Assembly (NCBI RefSeq): GCF_000002985.6 | Contig: NC_003284.9 | Location: 6,386,001-6,450,000, forward strand | Length of the DNA: 64,000 nucleotides | Direction: 5' to 3' | From: Caenorhabditis elegans | Taxonomy: Eukaryota > Nematoda > Chromadorea > Rhabditida > Rhabditidae | In this document: in pieces, positions 25,478 to 35,128 of the stretch | Numbering within the stretch: the stretch's first letter is position 1 | Layout: every line of letters starts with the position of its first letter | Position numbers and translations under genes: made by a program | The notes under the pieces: model-generated | Databases searched by the model: none | Told to the model about the DNA's origin: nothing | What the model saw: the letters and a program-made list of their open reading frames with translations, nothing else

Positions 25478-26980
25478 CTAAATAATAAATAAAACATTAA
25501 TTTCAAAGAACATAATAATAAACAAGGCAAAAAAATTACGAAAAGTGTGTTCAATGTGGTGACAACAGTCCACACTAATTAAATTATTGCAAAAAAATAG
25601 TGTTATTCTAAGAAATACGAACATCTTTGTGAAATACAAAATAAATGTAGTAATTAATCATCAATTTCAAAACTTTAGTCTAATTAATTTGATATTAACA
25701 TATGAGATCAAAGATATAGATTACATTTTCGAAAATGTCAAAAAATTACCCTTATTCAGAAAATGTATGTTTTTGACACCTTGTATTTTTCTTGTATTTT
25801 ATAACATATTTTTTGAAACATTGTATTTTTGGTTTCTAACTAGCAAATTAGTCTATGGTGGAGTAGGGGCAGTGGGGTAATTTTTCTGAACTACCACTCT
25901 TATAGTACCAAAACTATCAAATATCATAGTAAAAAGTTTCAAAAACTCTTTGCACATATTCAAAAAATTGACACACAAAAAGTGAAAATTACTAAGTTTT
26001 TATCACTTTTTGAGAAAAAATAGCACAGTCGCATGTTCGAGCGAATAAAATGTTTGAATATTATTATTTAAAACATAGGTAGACCATGAAATTTGAAACA
26101 ATTTTTATTTGGCCATTTTGGCACTATAGATTTTTATCAATTTTCCACAATCGCGCTATTCTACGCTTAATGCCACCGAAAACTTTTAGAATTATTTGTA
26201 ATTCTGTAGTTAAAAATCTAAGTTTCACTCTGTGAAAATCATTTTGAACTATTTTTTAAGATATTAGATCTATTGATTAGCAATTTTTTAGATTATTTGT
26301 TGCTAAAAAGCTGTCATTCGCTAGACTTTAGGAATGAGAATTGGTGTTTCAAAAAATTATGGCTAAAATTAAGTCTTGAAAATATGAGTGTATATCACAA
26401 GCAGCTACCGTGTTTTAGCGCGTTTTCCTATTATTCTATAAAACACGTTTCAGAGATGTTTCTGGAAGTATTTTTGGCAACTGGTTGGAATCAAAATCAA
26501 TTAAAAAATCTGATTTATTCAGAGGGTTTCAGTGACTTTCGACGTTTTTTAACCAGTTTTAAATATTACTCAGGTTATCAATAATCGTTTTATTTAGTTT
26601 TTCTTTTTATAGATTCCCAAGTTTACGAAGATATAATCTTAAACTTTAGTCGAGTCATTTTAAAGGGTGTAAATATTTTTTATTTTGCTCAAAGTTTCCA
26701 GGTTACTTCAGCTTTTCTATGTAAAATTGTTATTTTCATAAACACTACATTTAATACTTTACTGCACCACATTTAGACCCAAAAGTGACGCCATGCATTT
26801 CAACTCAACCCCATTTCTTAGGAGAGAGGCGGGGCCTAGTTCTAAAATTGGTATCTGTGGGTAGCTGTGAACTCGAGTGGGAGCCACACGCCTTTTTCGT
26901 CACTTTGACTTGTCCCTCTTGACTTCTATTAAGTTCTTTTTGCACCCAATTTGTTTGGTATTTACTTGACAAGATTTACT
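25478..26980. other. Intergenic region with a dispersed repeat
   Basis: No supported gene. It holds copy 4 of the dispersed repeat (25855-26040). A 103-codon open frame at 26273-26584 has AT-driven composition (F, L, N, K rich) and no splice context. A GC-richer strip at 26820-26900 precedes the small secreted-peptide gene. Confidence 0.4.
25855..26040 (+). repeat. Degenerate dispersed repeat, copy 4
   Basis: Begins GGTGGAGTAGGGGCAGTGGG and follows with ATAGTACCAAAACTATCAAA, TATCATAGTAAAAAGTTTCA, then AAAATAGCACAGTCGCATG. This is the clearest match to the repeat seen at 9630, 14045 and 15970. Confidence 0.6.
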
Positions 26981-27439
26981 ATGTCACCTAAATTCATCAC
27001 ACTTCTTCTGATTGCTTGCCTTTTTGCAGGTACGTTTTTCATAGTTTGAAAATGTTTCATACTTTGTTTTACGATACTTTTTTCTCATGCTGCATGTTGT
27101 ACTTGCAATATTTCAATTTAAAGTATGTGTGTGTGTGGGAGTTAGTTAGTTACTTTGACTTGACAAGTGAAAAGAGTGATGTTGAAATTGAAATATGTAG
27201 GAAGTAAAAGTAGTTTAAAGTACCAACAACATATATTTAACACATTAATTTCAGCATTTATAAATATTGTTTAACTTTCAGGAGTATGCAGTAAATTTAT
27301 CGCAATGATTGACCGAGCAGAAGTTGATCCTGAGGAGACTATAGACTTGGAGGAGGATCGCAAGGTGTGCTTCTGCTGTCGCGCATTCGTCTGCCGCCAT
27401 CAATTATGTCCTTGTTCGCGGTTCACCGCTCTATTTTGA
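26981..27439 (+). CDS. Small secreted cysteine-rich peptide precursor
   Basis: Two exons (26981-27029 and 27282-27439) encode 68 residues. The N-terminus is a textbook signal peptide (MSPKFITLLLIACLFAG, cleavage likely near residues 18-20). The mature part starts with a 25-residue acidic stretch (EVDPEETIDLEED) and ends with a basic, cysteine-dense tail, DRKVCFCCRAFVCRHQLC then PCSRF, with six cysteines in 16 residues. The donor is GTACGT and the acceptor TTAACTTTCAG; phase is kept. No family was recognised. An acidic propiece followed by a cationic cysteine-rich tail is a layout used by several kinds of secreted peptides, including antimicrobial and signalling ones, but that is analogy only. 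It lies alone between mup-2 and the claudin-like gene. Confidence 0.6.
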
Positions 27440-28161
27440 TTTTTTTGTGTTTATTTAAAAATGAAGTGAATTAAAGTGACGTGTTTTTATCCACTCTTTT
27501 AACAAATACCGATAAACTTCCACCGAAAAGTAGCGCTTCATGCCTCAAACATGATTGATGGTAGAACAATACTCTGAATTTCTTTGTGTTTCTTCCGCAT
27601 CTTTTCTTAGCTCCCATCAGTATGTAAACGAGCTTGCGAGGGCCACTTGGGAATCACTGGCAGCGTGATTGAGACACTAAAAACGACGTATTTTCCAGTC
27701 CTCGAAGATCCCGTTCTAGATATAAATATGTATTGCGTCATCATTTGAAAATGTTTTTATTTTTTCTGAAAATACATTTAGAAACAAATTGAGATCTGGA
27801 ATTCGGCGGGACTGAACAAAATTTGAGCATTGTTAGTGTAATGTAGAACTACAAGGAAAGGTTTTCAACCCTCAGACATCAAATCGAAAACGGCTCAGTA
27901 CCACTCAAAAACTAAAATTTCCGAAATGATAATTTACCCATAAACATCCTTAAATGTCGAAAGTCTGCCAAAACTGGCTGGAAAGTAGAGAAAAAAATTT
28001 CAGATCAAAACGGTTGGAGTTCAGAGTGCAGAATGCACATCTCTCGTTTTGATGTCTGTCGGGACGGGAAAATAAAAACCTTTCCTTGTTAGATAAAATC
28101 ATCGGTAAAAATACATAAAGCTTCAGAAACATTGACAATATTTTGCTGAGCAAGACTCAAG
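27440..28161. other. Spacer between convergent genes
   Basis: 3' flanks of the secreted-peptide gene and the claudin-like gene. A GC-richer block at 27600-27720 has no start, splice partner or RNA-gene signature that I can see. A minus-strand AATAAA lies at 27756-27761. Confidence 0.35.
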
Positions 28162-30400
28162 CTACACCCTTCCTCCATGATTTGTCCTGACCAGTTCTAC
28201 CCCGTCACGGTCACTCTCGTTCACATTTGATGGTATTGGCTGATGTCGATTGATAAGTCCTCTAAGACGAGTTTTCGATGCATCCATCTGCTCTCTAAAC
28301 AAGAAGTAGAGTGCTCCAATAAATGGAAGTAGGCCACCGAGGAAGAAAAACCAAAAGCCGGATCCGATTTTGTATTTGTACTGAAAATAAAATCGTTTTG
28401 AATAACAAGAATTAATTAGCTAGGAAACAGTTAAAATATGTTTTTTGCTTCGTTTTACCAAAATATGTTTCTTTAAACTCAAACTTTCAAATTTCGTCTA
28501 CACTTTTTTTTTTAGTAAAAAGCTAGGAAATTTCTATAATTTTCTGATATCAATAACGTTTTGATAAATTTGAAGTATCAAAATAATTTATGCGTTCTGT
28601 CTTAAAAATGTATGTAGGTTATTGAGTAGTGGAAGAATTCAGCTAAATACAACTTATATATTTGCTTATAATGACCTAGAATTCTCCAATTATTGGTGGG
28701 CTGGTAACCTTTCAGACCTTACATCACGTTTTGGTTTTTTTCAATGTTCATTTTTTCGTAGACATTTTTTGTGGGTGAAAAATTATTGATGAAAACAAGA
28801 GATTTTGGTAATTTAATAAAGTACTTCAAAATATATTATAACTTTATTTTCCTCAGTATGAAGTTTTTAAAAAAAGTAATCGTAAAAATCATAACGATTT
28901 ATTTTTATCATATTTGCGTCAGATAACTTCAGCTTATGATTCTAATACACCCTTTCGAAAAAAGACTATTAAATTTGCAAAGAACACTCGTTGCAATACC
29001 AAAACACTTAAAAATAATTTTCATAGTACGCTTCGCTGAACAAACAGCTTATTGAATTAAAGGCTAGAAACCCTTCTGCTTCGATTGGAATATATGAAGT
29101 AACTTTATACTTTCTTTGAATCATCGTAAAAATCTTACATCTTCTTTTCTCAGAGACAATGGGAGAAGATTATCAGTGTAAGTTTCGTAAAGTACAAGTA
29201 GTAGGAGAATAATCCAAAGGCCAACTGCAAAAATAAGCATTAATAGTTTGTAGTCACGTTTTGGAACCGCACCTGGAACGAGCATTGCATGGAAAAATGC
29301 GAGTTTTCGCTTTTTTGTCAATTCTGTAAATGACTGGCTACAACAGTGTCCAATGGTATATGCGAGGTAGAAAATTTGAAACGCCAATATGACCAGAGCA
29401 ATGTGGAATGTCACTCGAACAACTGAAAAATAAATATTTAGTGGAGAAAAATAAACTTATAATATATTTTTAAATAATACCTTTATTTTTTATTACAGCC
29501 ACATCGAAACACTTTCAACTAAAGTTAAAAAACTTAAAACGTTTGTTTATCGTTTCCTTATTTTCAGATAATTCTTATCGAGATCTGCAATGCAGGCCAA
29601 AAAACAATTGGGACGACCTACATGCCTAATTATTGATTGATTTATTTATTTAACTTAACTTAATGTTTAATTATTATGATAAATTATTTTAAATCAATCA
29701 AAAAAACAGATTTCCACAATTTCTGGTTTCTAAAAACTTTCGCCGACTCAAATTTGAGCAATTGTTGAAAATGTTAATTTTCGGTTGTTTTGACAGTTTT
29801 TGATGATGCCAAAATTGCCAATTTTCATCCGTGACTACATTTTGAAAACAAAAAAGTAAATGTTGGCACAATTTGTCATCTCAGTCGTGTTCCAGAAAAC
29901 AGATTCAGAAAACTGAGATTTGAGACACATTGAGCTTGAAACGTGAACTTTTTCGTATAGAGAAATTTGGAAATTTTTCATATTTTCGGCAATCGGGAGT
30001 TTTGGCAAAATTCAAACAACGTACCAGTTGAAGCGGCCAACACTTTGGTAAACGGATCTGGAAACTTTTCCGCTTTATCTTCAAAATCCCATGGAAGGCA
30101 GAAGATGTTCTCGTTTCCTGGTGCATTGTTACGGTAACAATCGTGTCCTCGAATTCCTCTCTGAAATATATTTTTAATTATTCAAGTATAACAACTTAAA
30201 CACCCTATTCTTCTCAATTGAAATTTAACAAAATTACTTACCTGAAACTCATCGTTTTCGTTTGGTCTGTCCAAAACAATCCAAGCATTATTAACAATTC
30301 CAAATGACGTGAGCATAAGTGAAAAAACGAGACAACCAACTGATACTACAAAACGCATTATATCTGGACTCTCCGGAGTACTTGATATACTTCCCGGCAT
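28162..30400 (-). CDS. Four-pass membrane protein, claudin/Clc-like
   Basis: Four minus-strand exons join in frame: 30242-30400, 30025-30160, 29139-29422 and 28162-28380, giving 265 residues. The ATG at 30400 lies nine bases after a TATTTCAG acceptor. There are four hydrophobic segments: about residues 16-37 (CLVFSLMLTSFGIV), 102-122 (FHIALVILAFQIFYLAY), 160-182 (LMLIFAVGLWIILLLLVLY) and 200-220 (FWFFFLGGLLPFIGALYFL). The first loop is the long extracellular one and holds two cysteines (GHDCYRNN, NIFCLPWDF), while the tail is hydrophilic and cytoplasmic. This is the PMP22/claudin plan; nematodes have a Clc-like branch that it resembles. The likely role is cell-cell contact or channel regulation, but the family call rests on topology and the cysteine pair and not on a decisive motif. 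Confidence 0.75.
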
Positions 30401-30410
30401 TGTGAAAAGC

Positions 30411-32519
30411 TGAAATACAGAAATTTTAATAAGTAAAGTTTGCGCTTTCAAAAAAAAAAAATTTCAAATTATATATAAAATAGCACAGAAAACATGAGGA
30501 TTGAGGCCAACAGAGAAATCTCTTGGGAAACATTTGCATTTTGACTTGAGAATAGAGGGAAAAGTGAAAATAATTCAAGTTTGAAGATGGGATATCTACT
30601 TGCTTTTCGACTTGTTTAGAAATGTATGAATGAGTTTTGAATTGGTTTTTTTTTGCACTTGCTCGAATTTTTTATTCAATAAAACTGTTTTCATTTTCAA
30701 ATACCTTATGTACAACAAAAAATGTTGTCTGACTACCAATTCCTAAGATATTTAGAAACAAGGATAGCTATACAGCAGTCTCTACCTGTCATTTCTCTCC
30801 CATTTCCTCTTCTTGTTAGATCGTATTGCCGTCGTGGAAATGTGGGAAAACGAGAACCCGAGATAGAGGAGAGACAGTAAGAAGCGTCTGCGATCTACAT
30901 CTGAATAGCGCTATCTCATCCACCAGTTTCTGCATAACTTCAATGAATCAACAATAGATGCGCGGGAGACGCATTGATTCGGGTTGCAAGGACGCCAGAA
31001 GTCAATATGTTGAAATAATGAGACGTCCAGTTAATTTAAGATGGTATATTGTTTTGTGTACAACAGTTTCGAAAATGTTCTGTGTAAAACGGGAAAATCG
31101 AATTTTTGGAAAAATAAATAAATTAATAAAAAGTTGTTTCAAAAATATTTGCCAAAAATTGTTATAAATTTTTTCTTGAAATTTTGAAATTTTAACAGTA
31201 ATATCAACAAAACAACTCGGAAAATTATCAACTTTGTTGATTCAAAATTTGTGGATTCAAATTCTCGCAAAACTAAAAAAATTTACAAAATATACCAGGA
31301 AAACTATGCATTTAAAAAATTTAGATTCCAAATCGCAAATTGAATAAAAAATTTTAATTAAGAACCATCCAAAAATCAATGAAAATTTTTGATTTTTGCG
31401 AATTAATGAAATCTCAAAACACAACAGGTGTTTTTCTTATAACAGTTTCTTTCAGAACAAAACAGTTCTTTTGCAGATCAAAATACAACGGAACACTTCA
31501 GGTGAAATTTAACAAAATGAGAAAGCAGGTGAAACAAAGACTTGAGTGAAAGACCAAGCAGTTTGTGTAACTTCTTGCTCACAATCTTATTTCAAAATCT
31601 TTTCCTCGCAATTTGCTCATCTTTGTCTCAGGCTCTGTCCAGTTGTAAAAAGTAATATAAAAACAGTGCTTTTTCATTAAAACAAATATCAAGGCAACTC
31701 TTCTGCCGGTTTTCATTGTTTGGTTTGAAAGTGCTTTTCTGTTTCAACCACCGAAAATTTTTTGATGAATCAGCTACTCAAGAAAAAGGAAAAAAAAACA
31801 AACTGATGAAGAGAGGTAATCCTCTTCTCCGTTTCCCTCTCAAGAAGTCAAAAAGCAATTGGTTGCTATAGTAGCAAAGCATATGTAGTATAGCAAAAAG
31901 AGTGCTGGACGCCACTTGAGTATTGACATTTTGAAGAAAAGGAGAAAGAGAAAACGCGTTGACAGATATAGCTGAGTGATGGAACTGCCCGTTGGAACAT
32001 TTGCTGATAGAATTTAACTCAAATATAATTCGTTTGATTTTTTTTTCGAAAGAATCATCAAAAATTTCACAACAGCATCGCGTCTGAATATGTCTGAATA
32101 AAAAGTTTTGTTAATGAAAATTAGTTAAGAAAATATTTTCAAAGACATTTGTTTTAATTTTTTTTTCCTTAAAAATATTTTGAGCCCAAAAACAATTTAA
32201 TATAAATGTCTTTAAAATATTTCACAGCAGTTTTAAATTTCAATTAAAAGTACCCAACATTTTTAATTTTTTTTGTTGTCTTTTCAATATTTTTGTTGGA
32301 AACACGTGAAAAAGTCTGGAGAGTCATTTGCAATTTAGATGGCACACTATTCCTTTTAAAGTAATTGAACGAAAAATTAACTTGCAAATATCAAAAATGG
32401 TCTGACGCCAGAAGGGGAAATTCTAACAATTTTTCCAAATTTCGGACATTTACCAAAACGTTGACTGAATAGTGTTTTGTTGAGACCTTAACGATTGAAA
32501 AAAAATTAAAAAAAAAAAA
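30411..32519. other. Upstream region of the claudin-like gene
   Basis: About 2.1 kb with no supported gene, AT-rich. A GC-richer strip at 30780-30990 (gagaacccgagatagaggag) is a candidate promoter element for the minus-strand gene. Short open frames here have random composition. Confidence 0.4.
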
Positions 32520-32880
32520 AACTCTCAACCACATGTTTTAAAACAAGTGGTGCAGGATCTGACAAAATATGGATGGGTGATTCTCCCTCTACCACCGAAT
32601 TTTCCTGACATTGCTCTAAGTGATTATTGGCTTTTCTCCGATCTGACTCTTGCCCTTCAAGGTATAGCTTTCAAAACAAGAGAAAATTTCAAATCTGATA
32701 TCAAGCAATACTTCGAGTCCCTGCCCGCTGGATTCTACAGGCAGGGGATCCACAAGTTACCTCAACGTTGGCAGGACGTTGTTGATCATGATGGAACATA
32801 TAACTGATTTCTTGTTTTAGTTTGCTTCGAGAAATAAATGATTGAAAAATAGGACAGGACTTTCTTGCCAACTTAATAAA
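32520..32880 (+). mobile_element. Mariner transposase relic (C-terminal end)
   Basis: An open frame at 32520-32807 reads NSQPHVLKQVVQDLTKYGW, then NFPDIALSDYWLFSDL, then FYRQGIHKLPQRWQDVVDHD. This is the C-terminal part of a mariner transposase: the aspartate of PDIALSDYWLF corresponds to the third catalytic acid of the D,D34D triad, and GIHKLPQRWQ is the usual end motif. The N-terminal two thirds are missing, replaced by an A-rich tract (about 32495-32520). Downstream, 32852-32878 (GGACTTTCTTGCCAACTTAATA) resembles a mariner terminal inverted repeat, so the right end is probably present. Not functional as it stands. Confidence 0.8.
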
Positions 32881-34108
32881 ACTGTAATTTAAACTCAACT
32901 TTCAAACGGTGAATATCAAAATAATGTGCGTAAGTCATTGGTTGGGCATGAATTCATTAATTAGTATAGTGTTAACAACTTTGCGTGTTTAGTGTTAAAG
33001 AAAAAAGTAAGAATTGGGGGTATTCTACAATTGTTTTTCAGAAAACCAAAAAGCAAACAATTTTTGAAACGTGATATCAACAAGTTGTGCACCTTCAACA
33101 AACATTTCCGCTCATAATGAGATGTTACACGAAAAAAAGCATCAGAATCGATTTCATGGCATATGAAAGCGTTAATGAATAAGAAAACGAGAAGTGTCTC
33201 CTGCTCAACTCATCTTCATTCCAACACTTCTCGCAAAGCCAAACCTAATGAAAAGATTTCTTTCTTTGTCATCGTCGAATTGAAGAGAAGACAACGGAAA
33301 GAGGGGAGGGCGAGAAAATGTATTTTTCTGGCTGCAGAGGTCCGAGAGTTGCCAAAATTGACACAATGCTCAATGGTCAAAAGCAAGGAGCCAACAAAGT
33401 TGAGGCGAAGAGGGGTAATCAATTCAAGACACGCATGAATAAGAGATAGAAATCCAAGATTTCATGTTTCAATTTTGACTTGTAACAAAAAACTTTTTTC
33501 ATAATTGTATGTATATACGTTTCTTTTTTTCACCCAAACCTGAGGCGTTGTTTTTCAGAACCAAAATAATCCCAAACTACCAACTTTCTTAGACCTTCTG
33601 TTAAAAAAAGTATGGATGTTTAAAGTTTTGGAAAAAATGCCGTCAGTGTTGTAAAACACGGAACTTGATTTTAAACTGACTACCGCCCTTTAATATATAT
33701 TTTTGTTATCTATTACCCATTTTTCGTTAATTTAGTTACATTTTCAGTATATTGGTCCACAAAATAGTATCACATTTGCATACTTGTCTACTGAAAATAC
33801 ATCTTAATTAAGAAAAGAACACGTAATAAGTTACAAAAATATGCATTAATGGGTCATACTCAAAAAAAAACACCAGACAAAAAAAAAATATATATATATA
33901 GCTAAAATCTTATATTTCTGGCAAAATATAAGATTTTAGCTGAAAAAAGGCTATTTTTTCAAATGTTTCAAACGATATAGTTTTTTGATCAATGTTCAGA
34001 ACATCTCATAACAGAATTCAAATATCACCTTTTACTAGTTAACTTGCTCTTACAGATAGATTCAAATCATAAATAAATCAATTTAACTTTATTAAGAAAA
34101 AAAACAAA
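32881..34108. other. Intergenic region with a perfect hairpin
   Basis: No supported gene. A 91-codon open frame at 33163-33438 has no splice or start context. A 17-bp perfect inverted repeat lies at 33900-33941 (separate entry). Confidence 0.4.
33900..33941. repeat. 17-bp perfect inverted repeat
   Basis: Arms AGCTAAAATCTTATATT (33900-33916) and AATATAAGATTTTAGCT (33925-33941) are exactly complementary around the 8-nt loop TCTGGCAA. A run of TA dinucleotides precedes it. Could be a tiny foldback element or an RNA hairpin; too short for a standard microRNA precursor. Confidence 0.6.
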
Positions 34109-34760
34109 TCAAAGATTTGGCATGTCTTGAATCTCGACATAAGTTGGAGTAGAGTAAATAGTATATCCATCACGAATTCCGTATTCACGGAGTGGCTTGG
34201 AGTCCTCTAGGTGAGTTGCTAGAAACATTAGACTTTTGTAATTTTTTAGGTAAAAATCTTACTCCCAAAGACAATCCATTGAATTTGTGAAGGAACAGTA
34301 GTCATCTCTTCAATTTTAGATTTTGCCTGAAACAGTTTACATAGGAAGGTTTTAGAAGATATGAAAATTTATAGATTTTCTAGAATTTGAAAAATACTTT
34401 AGTATGATATGTATTTATTTTCAAAATCAATCAAATTTTCATTCATTTCTCTATTCTAATTAAAAGTGATTTGAATTTTTACTACATATGTAGGCATGCA
34501 AATAATTTGTTCCTAAGCTTTAATTAAAATAAAATAATTACTTTTCTGATAGGGGCATACAATAAACACGTATAATACTTTTGGTTGTCAACTTTATCAC
34601 TCGAAGTGTAAAGCTTACCTCAGCTACTGTAGCATTATCTCCAAGGTTCAAATCAATAGTATGTCCTGCATACTTTCTGGTTTTGTTGTAAACGATAGCT
34701 TTAATGTGCCTGGAAATAATTGCGGTTAAAGTTTTGAAAAATTAAATAGAAAACTTACAT
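34109..34760 (-). CDS. Small ubiquitin-like protein
   Basis: Four exons on the minus strand: 34759-34760 (just AT of the start codon), 34619-34709, 34263-34326 and 34109-34218, giving 88 residues. The start codon is split AT|G by an intron with a GTAAGT donor and TTTCCAG acceptor. The protein lines up along its length with ubiquitin: HIKAIVYNKTRKYAGHTIDL for strands 1-2, TVAEAKSKIEEMTTVPSQIQ for the main helix (ubiquitin VENVKAKIQDKEGIPPDQQ), WIVFGTTHLEDSKPL for LIFAGKQLEDGRTL, then REYGIRDGYTIY for SDYNIQKESTLH. There is no C-terminal Gly-Gly; it ends EIQDMPNL, so it should not be conjugated like ubiquitin and more likely acts as a stand-alone ubiquitin-fold protein. A minus-strand AATAAA lies at 34088-34093, just after the stop. 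Specific function unknown. Confidence 0.8.
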
Positions 34761-35128
34761 CTTTATTTTGAGTGGCCGGTCAACTTTTCGAGACGACGCC
34801 ACACTTTATATGTTTTCTAATAAGCTGCATTTTGCACAGAAATTAAAGTGCCTGTTCTGACCCGCAATTATCGTTTTTGTGTCCAAACGTTCTCGAATTT
34901 TTGGATAAACATGACAGTATAATTTGGGCTAATCAAAAACAAATGGAAGAATAGAAAAATAAGAAAATACGAAATGTATTCGTGCATGATGTTAATATTG
35001 GTTTTTATCTGTGTTTAAATAAACAAATACCCATTAAATTTTGAAATGTTTCATTAGAACCTGGAAGTATTGAATATTCGGATTATTTTTTGAACACATA
35101 TAGTATTTTACAACAGGAAACAATTATT
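34761..35128. other. Short spacer
   Basis: 5' flank of the ubiquitin-like gene and 3' flank of the carboxypeptidase gene. No clear spliced-leader acceptor before the ubiquitin-like start; nothing else seen. Confidence 0.4.

Noticed and set aside
33163-33438. 91-codon plus-strand basic frame
   Set aside because: Open on both strands, no splice sites, and composition follows a purine-rich stretch.
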